Assembly (NCBI GenBank): GCA_016165875.1
Contig: JABBOT010000007.1
Location: forward strand, 14,289,997-14,353,996
DNA from: Acanthopleura granulata
Lineage: Eukaryota; Mollusca; Polyplacophora; Chitonida; Chitonidae
Length of the DNA: 64,000 nt
Direction of reading: 5' to 3'
Each line of letters starts with the position of its first letter. Positions within the stretch are counted from its first letter, which is position 1. The notes under the pieces were generated by a model. The model was not told the DNA's origin and did not search any database. It saw only the letters and a program-made list of their open reading frames with translations. Positions 9,756 through 22,969 of this stretch are shown here, piece by piece. The translations under genes and the position numbers were made by a program.

Positions 9756-12179
9756 TGTTGTGTGCTCTGTCAGTGTTCCCAGTTATCAGCAGATGAAATG
9801 TGGACAGTTAATGCATCCTGAGAATGTCTGATTATGAAGGGATTGTAGACCCACAGCTGGTGATGTGACAGTGGACACGATATCACAGTGATATTTCCAG
9901 ATTATATCAGTTGATGATGTGTGGACATTGTCACATGATACTGACTACTTTTTTTTGATGTCAGACTTTCTTTCTCAGTTCATCATAATGAAGTCACGTT
10001 GGAGACATTATGGCGATATGGTAGAAACTTATACAGTATAATGTGAAACCAATCAAATGTGGCATGCCTTGCCTGGAATGAGAAATTTTGGTTGAGTTGT
10101 TCACTGCAGGTTAACGCTTTTTTACCACGGGCAGTCAAGGTCTAACATAGCCCTGATTGTTATTGTGCATTGCCAATGTCTGTTACTGCCGCAGATGTGG
10201 CAGATTTTAGTCAGATCATGAAATGAATTATTGAAATTGACCTAAAATTTCGTCCATAAAATTGCATTTTAGAGGTATATACATGTCATAAAATATTATA
10301 TTTGCTGCTGAAACGTACATTTTGCATGAGGATATCATCGTACCCTTCCAAACAACCTTTAAAACACCCTCCTACAATCAACAGAACTCCCTGAATCAGG
10401 AAAAATATGCAGCTGAGTCATGGACGAAATTTTAGGTTATTTAGGGTCTGTTATGGGCTGTCCAATATTTTTTTGTACATGTATTATTTATAGCGTAAAA
10501 ATGCAGTTTTTTCTCCATATATTAGGTTTAGCTTTCATGGGATGCAAATTTACAGTATTGTATATTTTGGTCTTTTTTTACATCATTATTGCCAAAGAGA
10601 AATCTTTGGAGAGGTTTCCAGTGAATTCAGAAATTTGTCATATTTACCTGTACATAAAATTCCACTGTTATGAGTATATGGTTTCATACAGGTTGTGCGT
10701 TTATACCTCAGAGTCACAAGAGACACAGGTTCAGTCCTGAGCCTGGTATTGTCTAAATTTTTACAATCAGCAATGTTGGTACCTCTTACTCAGAGCTCAA
10801 ACCCAGTTACTGATCGGCTCACCAAGGTGAGGATGTGGTGTCTTAGTAATGTCCATGCCTTATCCTTGACCAGGTGTTTTCAAAACATGATGAATATGAC
10901 ACCAGCCTGATGCAAGGGAACACCATTATGGCATGAGTTAAATTACATTAAAAGTATTAAATTGGATGCAAAAAGACAGTTGTATCTGTGTGTTTGGTGT
11001 CACCCTGATGGTTATAATTTACATTAATGTTGTATCTTGCTAGTTCATACAGTTATGTATAAAGAGAATCTTATCCTCTACAGAACAGTACCAGGGTCTG
11101 ACTTTAGTCTTCTCAGAGTGTAAGTTTGGGTACCCAGGGTAATTCCCATAGGGCATATTATAAGTACATGTATTTGTATTCAAAGCTTAAAATACGCAAG
11201 CTTTTATTTACCAACTTCTGCAGAATTTCCCCCAAACTTTGTATGATTATTTGTGCCCCCTGACATGTTCCCTCACTGGAACCTCTAATATGTGTACCTG
11301 TATACTGGACCAGGTATAGATTGACCTCAACAGCATGCTATTAGGCTTAAAAACAAAAACAAATAGAGCACCTGGCTGGGTTTCCATTAATGTGATTATT
11401 CAATGATTCATTGTACCTTAGATAATCTCAGTCATGGCCACTGTTAAACTGCAGCAAGCCTATTTAGGGTGAATTTCCCAGTTCATACTATCAGTTAGTT
11501 ACGTTAATACAGCAAGTCTGGAGGTAAGATATTCATGTAACGGTCTTACTACAATGTACATGTAACATATGTACCTGTGTGTATAAATGGATTTCAGGTA
11601 CATGGATGTATGGAACATTTTCCTGAATATTTTTATCCATAATGTTACCAAATTTGTGTAATTTGTTTCCAATCCGTCCACTTCTATGATATACATGAAC
11701 ACATGTCATAAAGCTCTACATCTAAAATGTGCGGTATAGTTGTGGGAATTTTTAACGTGTCTTTTTTGAAAAATTGTCCAAGTTTGGTGCTTTATTTTAC
11801 AGTTACGGTACACAATACGCATTTTTAACCTTATTTATTCCTTTAACGCAAGATTGTTTGTTAGAATGCACTGGACCCGTGTACTTAAATGTAATTACGC
11901 TGTATGTAAATGCACCTTGATTAGAGCTGTCTTGTAGTGATATTTAAATTGGATAATTAATAATTTTTACAGCACAACATGTACGGTGCTAATTTCACCA
12001 ACCAACCCCACCCATAATGCTGTTTACCGCAGGGGAATTTTTTCTCAGCGATTATACATGATGTGTAAACACTTGGAATGTACCTCTGTATACAGTCTGG
12101 CCAAAGTTACAAAATAAATCTGTAATAGGTTCTGCTGTTGTGAAATAATGTTTGTTTCACTTTGTATTGCAATGCTTGT
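9756..12179 (+). other. 3' flank / candidate 3' UTR of copy 1
   Basis: No further coding exon is seen after the stop. The first AATAAA I find is at 12113-12118, just before the 66-bp array, with ATTAAA variants near 10948. If that signal is used, the 3' UTR is about 2.4 kb. A 106-codon frame at 10420-10740 recurs in all units but has no supporting features. Confidence 0.4.
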
Positions 12180-13275
12180 GTCTGCTGTTGTCTGTTTGAT
12201 GTCAGGATGCCGTGCCAGCTATGTGGCTGTCTGATGTCACGTGTCTGCCGTTGTCTGTTTGATGTCAGGATGCAGTGCGAGCTATGTGGCTGTCTGATGT
12301 CACTTTTTGTGTGCTGATGTCTGGTGTCAGGATGCAGTGCGAGCTATGTGGCTATCTGATGTCACGTGTCTGCCGTTGTCCGTTTGATGTCAGGATGCTG
12401 TGCCAGCTATGTGGCTGTCTGATGTCACTTTTTGTGTACTGATGTCTGTTTGGTGTCAGGATGCAGTGCGAGCTATGTGGCTGTCTAATGTCACGTGTCT
12501 GCCGTTGTCCGTTTGATGTCAGGATGCTGTGCCAGCTATGTGGCTGTCTGATGTCACTTTTTGTGTACTGATGTCTGTTTGGTGTCAGGATGCAGTGCGA
12601 GCTATGTGGCTGTCTGATGTCACGTGTCTGCCGTTGTCCGTTTGATGTCAGGATGCTGTGCCAGCTATGTGGCTGTCTGATGTCACTTTTTGTGTACTGA
12701 TGTCTGTTTGGTGTCAGGATGCAGTGCGAGCTATGTGGCTGTCTGATGTCACGTGTCTGCCGTTGTCCGTTTGATGTCAGGATGCTGTGCCAGCTATGTG
12801 GCTGTCTGATGTCACTTTGTGTCTGTGGCTGTCTATTTGATGTCAGGATGCTGTGCCAGCTTTGTGGCTGTCTGATGTCACTTTGTGTCTGCTGTTGTCT
12901 GTTTGATGTCAGGATGCTGTGCCAACTATGTGGCTGTCTGATGTCACTTTTTGTGTACTGATGTCTGTTTGGTGTCAGGATGCAGTGCGAGCTATGCGGC
13001 TGTCTGATGTCACGTGTCTGCCGTTGTCCGTTTGATGTCAGGATGCTGTGCCAGCTATGTGGCTGTCTGATGTCACTTTGTGTCTGCGGCTGTCTGTTTG
13101 ATGTCAGGATGCTGTGCCAGCTATGTGGCTGTCTGATGTCACTTTGTGTCTGCTGTTGTCTGTTTGATGTCAGGATGCTGTGCCAGCTGTGTGGCTGTCT
13201 GATGTCACTTTGTGTCTACTGTTGTCTGTTTAATGTCAGGATGCTGTACCAGCTATATGGCTGTGTTATATCATG
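12180..13275. repeat. 66-bp minisatellite, unit 1
   Basis: About 16 copies of a 66-bp unit built on ATGTGGCTGTCTGATGTCAC and TTTGATGTCAGGATGC. Two variants alternate (CGTGTCTGCCGTTGTCCG and TTTTTGTGTACTGATG), giving a 132-bp higher-order period in the left half. One frame reads as 22-residue Cys-rich repeats, but the second variant carries an in-frame TGA. It lies downstream of the gene. Confidence 0.9.
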
Positions 13276-14351
13276 ACTACTAGCCAAGTGAACTTAACGT
13301 TGATGGCTCCAAATACAAGGCAAAGTTTAACCATAACTATGTATGTGTTCATGTAAATGCCTTACTGCCTGTTCCCCTCAGGCTATAAACTCTGATATGC
13401 CTGTTACATGACCAGCTTGGAGATGGTTGTTTGTGAGATCATGGAGGTGTTTAACCTCCATGCTCGGATCCTGACAGAATTAATCATTATGATTAGGTAT
13501 CTCAGAGCTTATAAGGAAGTTAAGTACTTTTAGCTGAAGTGCATAGGTCACTAGCTGCTTTCTCTAACCGTTATGGCTTACATGTACAGCTTGACATGAA
13601 AAATCTGTGCATTTACATAGTGGAAAAGTCATGAGTTGCTTGCCAAAGGCGAGTGGTTTTTATTCTGGGCATTCCTGTTTCCTATCTCAATAGTCTTACG
13701 AGTGAAATATTGGGGTAAAACACCACCAATCAGTCCTGATGAACTGACATACCATACATGTATGTAAATAACATAACAACAGCAAGTTATTGACAAAGTG
13801 GTTTTATTGTTTGCAGATTCAATGCTGGCCACATTAACAGTTTGGTGAAAGCTTTATACAAGCTAGGTTATTCTGTCTGACATATATATGTCCTAGGTTT
13901 CTTAACATGGGATATTTATTCTGTGATGTCAGCAAAGTGGCCCAAGTGCAAAAAGGCACAAAACCCTACCCCAGAGGGCTGATATCTCCTCATGAATTCC
14001 TTCACCGAATTTATTTAAATTTTAAAGGCCGCATTCGAGACTGCGAACATTTGGGCATTAGCAGTTTTACACGCATCAACAAGCTTTATTCGCAAGGTGA
14101 TGAAAACATGGTGTAAATATCATGGAAGTTAATACAGAATTCTGCTTCGCAGCCCCATCCTTGTCAGAAGTCCAAAACTAGGCTTCACTGACATTCACAA
14201 TTTACACATGTAGTTGACTGTTCTGTTGTAAGACATACCATAATATCTGGTTATTATCAGCTGCGTAATTTTCAGAATATTGTCCAGTGTTGTTCATTAT
14301 CCTACCCCTTCCTATGTTATCTTTCACCCGGTCGTCTGCCTCAAGCAGGTG
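13276..14351. other. Unit 1 right end, non-coding with decayed SINE
   Basis: Contains a diverged SINE tail at about 13630-13745 (TTGCTTGCCAAAGGCGAGTGG ... GGGTAAAACACCACCAATCAG, + orientation). The rest shows no exon. Equivalent segments are 26491-27566 and 39617-40694. Confidence 0.5.
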
Positions 14352-14858
14352 AACTGAATACTGTCTGAGCAATAGTAACCAACCCAGGTTGATTTTAACA
14401 CGGATCAGTTGTTTTTATTAATCATTCTGGCTTTTATATTATTTAGCCTTCCTACAAGTCACACTACCAGATTTGGGCGGATTTTCATCAGAGGTAGTAC
14501 ATGCAACTTGAAGACTTCATACCTCTGCTCGATATTCTTGAGAAGAGTAACATATGGCACACTGTTTTCAACTTTTATTGTTCTGATCAAAATATAAAAC
14601 TTTGAATATTTTTCCAATTATGTACATGTACCTGCCTCCATGTTAGTTGATTAGGAGTATTAGTATGCTCCGTGGCTAGCTCTGAGATCGGTTGGCCCTG
14701 TTTCCAGCTTATCTTTCACATTTACTGTATTTCTGAAAGCTGGGCTGGGAAATAGATATCAGATCTAGGTTCATGGCCTACACAGTACATGTAGCTATCG
14801 TCATCATGTTGTACACTGATGCAGTTTGAAACTTGTTTTTTTGGTGATTTGTGTTTAG

Positions 14859-17800
14859 ATGACTTTGGGTAGAGGAGGGACTTTTGTCGATTCATCAAAC
14901 GTTCCAACTGGAGACTATAACTATTGGTCTGCTAAATGTAAGTACAACCACATTTCTTCCTGAATTCTTTTTGAGACACTCGTTCAGTGTGTGCATCAAA
15001 CGTTGCAGATGGATACAGTAATCATCGGCCAGCTGAATGTGGGTATACCCAGATTTATTTCTTAGCTCTTACACAGTTACTTAACAGTTCATTGTACTTT
15101 CATGGTAACAATGCTTGATAAATATCAGATACGTGGTACTGTATATCAGATACGTGGTACTGTATATCAGATACGTGGTACTGTATATCATACCAGAAGC
15201 AGAAGATCATTTGTCTCACCCCGTTGTTGAGCAAGTGTAAAGTAACATGAAGACTATATACATGTAGATATTTCTGTTTTAATATGTACTTTAATAGGGG
15301 CCTTTGTTAGAATAATCTGTTGCCATTTGATGGAGCTTGTGGGGCAGTGTCAACAGTTTGATGTGTGTCTAACAGTCCGGCATGTTTGGTGCGCAGATCT
15401 AATCATCACTTGTGTGAAAGTTTGTCAGTAACTTGCCAGTGGCCATGGCTTCATCCCATGTGCTCAGGTTTCCTCTGCCGTAACCCTGACTGACTGTGAC
15501 ATTATGTAAGTGATAATTTCTTGAGTATTGCGAATCAGTCAGTTGAATCAATCAGTCATTTATCTGAGTTGAAATCTGTTTATTTTCATGTTCCAGATTT
15601 TCCACATGTGAGAGAGCCAATATTCACAGAGAATCTCATGTCCACAGCATCACTAAAACCCAGTTTGGCTGACCACAGCAGTTTAATGTCTACTCAATCA
15701 CTCTTCCCGCATTCTGTCAGTTTGGCAGGTTCTGACAATCAGGGGACATCACTCAGTGGGAAAGAACTGGAGAAGAAACTTGAACAACAAAACAAGGTGA
15801 CATTGGTTTCTTCGTCAAATTGGTGTTTAACATCGCTTTCAACATTATTTCATTCAGATCAGGACAGTTTTTCCATGTAGCAGGCGATACCCAGTGTTGA
15901 CACATTGATCACAGTGATGACTCACTGGAACACCATGCCAAAGACATAGGACATTACGCTCCACTCACTGACAGTGGGACTGCCCTATTTCTTTTTATGC
16001 TGAGAACAGAGAGAGGCAGTGCCAAGATTATGTATTTTATTAAGGTCTTAGGTACAAGTATGACTCGATTTGGGATTGAATCCTGGATCTCAGGTTTACA
16101 AGGCAGACGCTCTAGCCATTGCGCCACCACAGCTGATCTGGTAACATTGGAATGCTTTATTATGTCGACAAATTTAAAAAGTTTACGCAGAAGAATTCTT
16201 TTCGCGAAATCTGGGCATTGATCAATTGGTGTTAATTATTGTATTTGAGAATTTTCTGTTTCATGACTCAGGTCAGGCTTGTTGGTGGAGGAAACCAGAT
16301 TCTAAGGATAGATGTATCTTCTGTGCATGTACCCTCAGCCCTCAGTATGCATATGCATGTTTCTGGATGTGCTGAGTTATACAAGCTTTCAAATTTCAGC
16401 CCCAGTCAGACATTGTTCACAAAAAAAAGTTGGATGTTTTTAACTGAAATTCAGCTGACAAGGGCTTTTTTTTTTTAACTGTTGGATAAAAAAATTAAGC
16501 AAAAAATTCAAATAGATATACAAGTTAGTGCTATTACTGGTTCACATTTGTTACTTCCACTACTAAGATTTTCGTACACTATAATTCATTTTGAGCAGGA
16601 GCAAGATATGAAGATTGAAAAACTTTCAACAAAGATACACATAAACAGGACTTACATTGTAGATCTTAGAAAATAGAGCTAGGTCTGTATAATAAAAGTC
16701 AGTAGTAGATCAAGTAATAGATATACATGTAGATGGGTGTAAGGCCTTTGTTAACAAAACTGGTTGTTGGGTGTAACCGAACCCTTTCAGAATAAATAGG
16801 GTCAGTTGGTGGGGAATTCTTTTTCTTGATTCTGGCTCTTTAGAAAGATAGGGATTTTAAAAGAAAATTAACAAGGAGGGTCAGTTGTGTTACGCCCAAC
16901 AACCATGCATATTTTTAAGGATGGCCTAAACTATAAAAGTACATATTACACTGAATGGGTGTCTGTTGTAGGCTATAGAGAGACTGAGCAGGCTGGTAGA
17001 AAGGCTGGAGTGTGAGAGGGACCAGTACAGAGAACGCATCAGGGACCTACAACGTAACAAACATTTAAAACTCATTACAGAATAATTTTAAATGTTACTT
17101 GGATATACAGCTTCACATCTAAGCTCAACAAAGTTTGTTTTTGTGGCCGATCGGTGAAAACCTTGAGTTTGATCAAGATATCGACCAATTAATATATCTG
17201 AAATTGTTCCACTAATGTTTATCAATTCACATTGGTAGTGTTGTTTTGGAACAGTTTAACCATGATAACTTGACATAGTGTGTGAGACTGTAAACTCATT
17301 GTTTTATAAAAGTTCATACTAAGCTTGAATGATGTGGTTACATGTACACCAAGCAAAATGTGGTACACAATTTGTTGTGCACTTTTAGCTGCAGATTATT
17401 TGTTATGTTATTAAATTCAGCACAATGTTGGTCTCATTTCTGATATCCTGTCAATTCTTTCAGATCAAGTTCACCATGTTAGCAGTCGGCTGTCAGATAG
17501 CAGTTTGGAATCGGCCAATGACAGGCGTCTGGAGGTGTGGAGGAGAGAGATGATGACAGAACTGGATTCCATTCGTCGTCAGCTTCATAACCATGTCAAA
17601 ACCGGCAGCGACAGCGAATTCACAGACAGCCGAATGTTTCAGCATAGTAGAGAACTTCTGGAATTGTAAGATTGCTCCTGCGCGTTTGACTTATTTTTTA
17701 TTTTATCTTATTATTTTATTATTTTATTTGATTGGTATTTTACACCGTACTCAAGAATATTTCACTTATACGACGGCGGCCAGCATTATGGTGGGAGGAA

Positions 17801-20800
17801 ACTGGGCAGAGCCCGGGGGAAACCCACTACCATCCGCAGGTTGCTGGCAGACCTTCCAACGTACGGCCGGAGAGGAAGCCAGCATGAGCTGATCTTGAAC
17901 TCACAGCAACTGCATTGGTGGGATAGGGGTCGTTGTGCTGCGATAGCGCGCTAACCAACTGAGCCACGGAGGCCCCCTGTGTGTTTGATTTGTTGTTCTT
18001 TTGTTTTCTGTCTGGCTTTCACTAAATTCAATTCTCGGACACATTTGCACACTCCTCACAGTGCCAGTTTCAATGAATGCGGTGGTTTCAACAACTGCAA
18101 TTTTGGGGCACATTTCCACACTTCTCACAGTGTCAGTTTTAATGACTGCTCAAGTTTCAACAACTGTAATTTTGGGGAACATTTCCATACTCCTCACAAT
18201 GCCGGTTTCAATGACTGATCAGGTTTCAACAACTGCAGTTTTGGTCACACTTCCACACTCCTCATAGTTAGGACAGATGTCAACAAATACAATTTCAGAG
18301 AGACTTCCAATGGCATCATCACCCGCACACTGCTGTTACATATTCCACAAACGTGTCAAAATTACAACATTAGTGAAGGAATTATTTGTTGATTTCATGT
18401 GTCCATTTCTACTTTGTACTAGGAGTAGGCATCTCAGCTATTCTCATCTCGGGTATTTTGCATAGAAAAGAATGAGTAGTGGCTCTTATTGCCCATGATA
18501 ATGTTTGAGCTGTAAAACTTTACCAACTTGTAGTCTTTAGTGTGTGATGTGTTTCAGTCGACGATCTATGACGGAAGACACAGATTCCCTGAGGAGGGAT
18601 ATAGATGGACTTAAGAATAGGATAGGTGAGAATATTTCCTTGTACTTCAACATCCGGCTAATGACATAAAATATTGCCCATGACCAAGTTGCACATTTTG
18701 AATGATTCTGAGAGTTCTATTGATCTTAGAATTTATTTCAGGCATTTTTATGTTTGTTTGGAAGGTAGGATGATATCCCTGTGGAAAAATTGTAAGTTTC
18801 AGCGCCAACACAATATTCTGTGGGATTCTTTTTGCCTGTAGAAATTCACTTTTGGCATGGAATTTTAGGTTGTTTTCGGGTTTTTTTGGTTTATGTTTTG
18901 CCAGTGACACATCATGGCATGAATATGATATCTGCCTCAGCAAAGGTGTTCTTTTTATTGGTGTTCATAATAGTATAGAAATCACAGATATTTCTCTTCT
19001 GCTGTACATTACATTACCTGCTCTTAGCGGTACATGTAGGTTGGACATGTACATGCATATAAAAAAAAGAAAACTAATGGAAACTGTTAAAAACATTTTT
19101 TATTTATTTATTTTTAGCACTGTGTAGTTTCAGTTGTATCAGGACTGCTCATCTTTTTGCAGCTAGACTGGAACAAAGGGTGCCAGAGACTGACAGTCAG
19201 AGGGGTTTTATCCAGAGCAAGTCCGATAGGGTAAGGATTATATAAACTTGAGGTTATATTGCCACAGTTTTCACAAAATATCTGACATCTTTTGACCTTT
19301 TTGAAAGAATTGGAGGACTCTAGTTCACAAAAAGTTGCTCTATACATGACCAAAAAGTGACCCCTTCAAGGCCAAAAATGGCACCTTCAGGGCCAAAGTA
19401 CCCCAACCACGTGGCAAAAAATAACTACATCATATAACAACACAAACCCTCAACCAGTGGCATATTGTCCTGTTATCACTTGATTGAAGACTGAAGCTTT
19501 CTAGATTTGGAGGATTGTCTGTTGCATATCAGGGTACGGTCAGTGGCCAAAAAAACCTGACATCTCAGTATAGTGTTAAACTGAAAAAACAAAAACAGAA
19601 AAAAATACATTGATTATCATTTTTTTAAAAAAAAGATGTAAAGGACACTTTCTGGGCGAAGGTGCCACAAATGTGCCCCATGCATGGTTCGTTATGGCCA
19701 CCGACATAGCCAAAAAATGCCACATGGACGTAAGAACACATACTCTGAACTGGCTGTGCCTGTTCTAGCTTTCACTTGATTGACTGCAGCTTTGTGTCGG
19801 GAGGATTATCAGGTTCTTCTCAGGTTGCAGTGGTTTCACCCAAGCTCTGTTTTTTCTCCTCCTTTAAACCTGGCCATTGTAGTCGTAACAATCGACTAGT
19901 GTTGAGTGTGGTATAAAACAGTTTAATACATGTCTGAAAATTCATGGACTTTAACTTAACATTTTTGAATGTTTGCAAGATGTTTATGCAAGCATATTCT
20001 GAGGGCATTTTTCTGGGTACATGAAAATGTACTTTTTGCAATGCTCTGTAATTGACCAACTGAATCAGTGTAGTTTTGTCTCCAAAATCAAATGAAAAAG
20101 GTCAATATGTTGGGCTGAAACTTGCTCTGTTCCATGCAGAAATTTTGTGGAATTAGCTCTGGTGCCTGGCATTTTGGAAAACACGTCTGGGGACGAAGTG
20201 GTAAAACCTGTATTGTCCTGTTACATAATATTAAATTTCGGTTATCAGAGTCAACTTGGTCAAACAGGGACATTACGGCTGTTAGTTACCACTTTCTCCA
20301 AAGGGATGTTTTTAAACATGTCCAGCACCATTTTCACACTTCCAAGCTCTTGAGGTATTAATATGTTACCTGCGCGCATTGTGTTGTGATGTACGCCACA
20401 TTGTTCAATTTGTTTTCCCAGTCATATGATGTCGGCTGTTCCCCAGGAGACAGGTCCGTGGGTAAAATGGAGATGACCGAGCTCAGGTATTCATTCAAAG
20501 TTTTATATCGTACATGTACACAGTGTACTTTGTCTGTCCTGGAAATTCACCAGGACAAATGCATTTTTAGAGGCTAATTAAAATGATAAAATATTTTTGG
20601 ATGCTGAAAGGTACATTTTTCTGGTGAGATTTTAGGATTCATTTTCAGCTGGGGCTACGTGTAATATGACAGATATGTGTTATATTAGTCCCAGTTTCAA
20701 GGAAACCTTTCAAGGAATGGCTTTCTATTAAAGACAAATGAAAGTCTAAGAACCAGACAGAGATCAGTAACTGTAAAATCATGGACATAATTTCAGGACA

Positions 20801-22969
20801 AACACAGTATTGACTTTTACCTGTCTGCTGTGAAATGTTACTTTTAATATTATTTAAGTTCTATTACGGTGGTTTTTGAACGGTAGTCGTGTCACAGTAT
20901 CCAGTGTCACCGTAAGGTATTCTGGACATTTTCGTATTTTCTCTCCATTATTGTCCTGATTGTGGACTGCATTTCCACAGAACTGATACAAGGGTCATAG
21001 TTATGACATGGCATTAGCACACTTTTGAGTTTTGTGATATACTCAAGTGAAGTGTATGTGTAAAGTTTGAAGATGGTATTTGAACTTTTTATGTAGCCAA
21101 TGATCAAACTAAGATATACAGTGGCCATTGGAAATTTACTCACCCTCAAGAGGGAAATAATGAATGTCCATCTATGATTGTCAGTGGTCTTATAATTGTA
21201 AAGTTGGTCAAATATGTACAGATATGAAGATTTATAAGTGTGCTGAGTTTCTAGATGTATTTATAAGTGTGCTGAGTTTTTAGATGTATAATGACAACCC
21301 CACGTACATGTAATGTGTTTTCTGACTTTAGGACAAATGTGTCCTGTCTGAAGCATAAAGTGGATGCCATGGAAGTGCTGATGTTGTCCTCAGGGAGCGA
21401 TTTTGGGAGGAAAGAAAACAAGTATGGTGAGTTTTCAGCATTACATAAAATGTGATAGGTGTTGCATACATAAATTTAATTTGGGAGTTGGGTAGGGATT
21501 TGAAGAGGATCTGTACACTGAGCATAACATTATGCCTTGTGCGTGAGGAAGGAAAAGCCAGCAATACGTCTTTTCCTTTGTAAGAGTCTGTACAGGTTGT
21601 CATCTTTAAAGATAAACTGTCTCGGTTGCAGATAATTTCGTACGGCCAGTAGGATGCCATACACTAGGCGACATCAGGGGCAGATAATTGTGTAGAGAAT
21701 ACCAAACTACATGTACACAAAACTCAGCATATCGGCTTTGAAAAAAATACTATTTTGCAAAAATCTACCAAGTTTTATTCCTTAAATCACCTCAGCTCCA
21801 TGATTCAGATTCCTCTAGGATATGCTGTGCCAATTATGCATGGAAAAATTAATCAACCGAGACAGTTCACTTTCAATCAAAGGCATCTGATTTCATTGAA
21901 GTCTTAACACCCTAGATTACAAAAGATGACACCTTAACACCCTAGGGTACAATGGATAAAATCTTTACGCCATATATTACAATGTACAATACATCTTGAT
22001 GTAGACGAAATATTAGTACTTTAAATAAATAAATACATTTGGTCGTTGTGCATGTTACAGCTTATTTATTGCTGACCTCATCCAGTTACACTAATGCATA
22101 AAATATCAGTTTAAAACTGATAATAGTAACCTTGATGGTTTGTCGGCTTTAACATTCTTAAAATACTGTTGGCTGCAGGTGGATCCAGGAAAACACACCA
22201 GGCCAGAGTAGCCCTGACTGAACTGTTGTCAGATGATGACAGCTTAGACCTGGCAGACTATGACAGCTCAGATTTATCCCTGGCTCCCAAATCTAAACCC
22301 AGACATGATGCCTTGGGTAAGCGGGGGGAATAATACTCATGGTGTTGTTAGGCAATAATGTAGGGCAATAATGGTCATTATTTCAGTAGGGGAATAATGG
22401 TAATTGTTTCTGTAGGGGAATAGTGGTAATTCAGTAGGGGAATAATGGTAATTGTTTCTGTAGGGGAATAATGGTCATTGTTACAATAGGGGAATAATGG
22501 TTATTGTTTCAGTAGTGTTAGTAATTCTTACGGTTTCAGTATTTTAATAATGGTCTTGATTTTATTACGGAGTATAATGGTCTCGGCTTCAATAGGAGAA
22601 TAATAATCCTGATTTCAGTGGAGGGACTGATGGTTATAGTTTCCGTAGGGGGAATACTTGTGACCGTCATGGCTTCAGTAGGGGAATAATGGGCATGGTT
22701 TCAGTAGGGGAATAATGGACATGGTTTCAGATGGTAACTCTCTGGTACCAGTCATATATAAACTTTAAAAGTTACAAGTAATCTTGTTGGCATTATTACA
22801 AAAAAAGAAGGAAGGTGAAATGTTTACTTTGAGAATAAGGGAATTTATGCTTCTTTTTTTTTTTGCAGTGTATGATAGTGATGAGGAGCTTGATTTGAAT
22901 GACCTTGACCTCAGCGATGACAAGGGCGTCCTTTCTGATGACGACGTTCTCACAGTGGATGATATATGA
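14859..22969 (+). CDS. Uncharacterised acidic coiled-coil protein, copy 2
   Basis: Same gene in unit 2. Exons: 14859-14937, 15597-15796, 16972-17053, 17464-17665, 18558-18625, 19163-19230, 20422-20486, 21332-21426, 22179-22316, 22869-22969. All splice sites and the 365-codon frame are intact. Differences from copy 1 that I can read are I15V, H115R, M193T and K224R, plus a few silent changes. Upstream is the tail of unit 1, so its promoter must lie within the unit (TATAAAA at 14593-14599 is one candidate), or it is transcribed by read-through. An AATAAA lies at 25328-25333. Confidence 0.7.
16061..16135 (-). mobile_element. tRNA-derived SINE head, unit 2
   Basis: Unit 2 counterpart of the element at 2574-2648, with the A- and B-box-like words preserved. 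It was inherited with the duplication, not inserted independently. Confidence 0.58.
16761..16905. mobile_element. MITE-like inverted repeat, unit 2
   Basis: Counterpart of 3274-3418, with the same 17-base inverted ends. Confidence 0.5.
17688..17977 (-). mobile_element. tRNA-derived SINE, unit 2 intron 4
   Basis: Same insertion as 4203-4484, carried by the duplication. It reads GAGGCCCCC where unit 1 has GAGGTCCCC. Confidence 0.85.
22330..22735. repeat. Intron 9 minisatellite, unit 2 (one 60-bp copy)
   Basis: Same array as 8815-9530 but with a single 60-bp unit (about 22615-22680) between the flanking degenerate 27-30-bp units. Confidence 0.85.

Larger units (their letters stand above)
886..14351 (+). 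repeat. Tandem segmental duplication, unit 1
   Basis: First of three direct copies of a roughly 13.2-kb segment. The left edge is the switch from single-copy GACAGATTTA to AACTGAATACTGTCTGAGC, which recurs at 14352 and 27567. The right edge is ...CAAGCAGGTG followed directly by the next copy. It contains one full ten-exon gene copy. It is the longest unit, mainly because its 60-bp intron 9 minisatellite has about six copies. Confidence 0.95.

Noticed and set aside
10420..10740. 106-codon frame conserved in all three units
   Set aside because: It is conserved only because the units are recent duplicates. Unit 3 has many replacements in it; no splice or start support.
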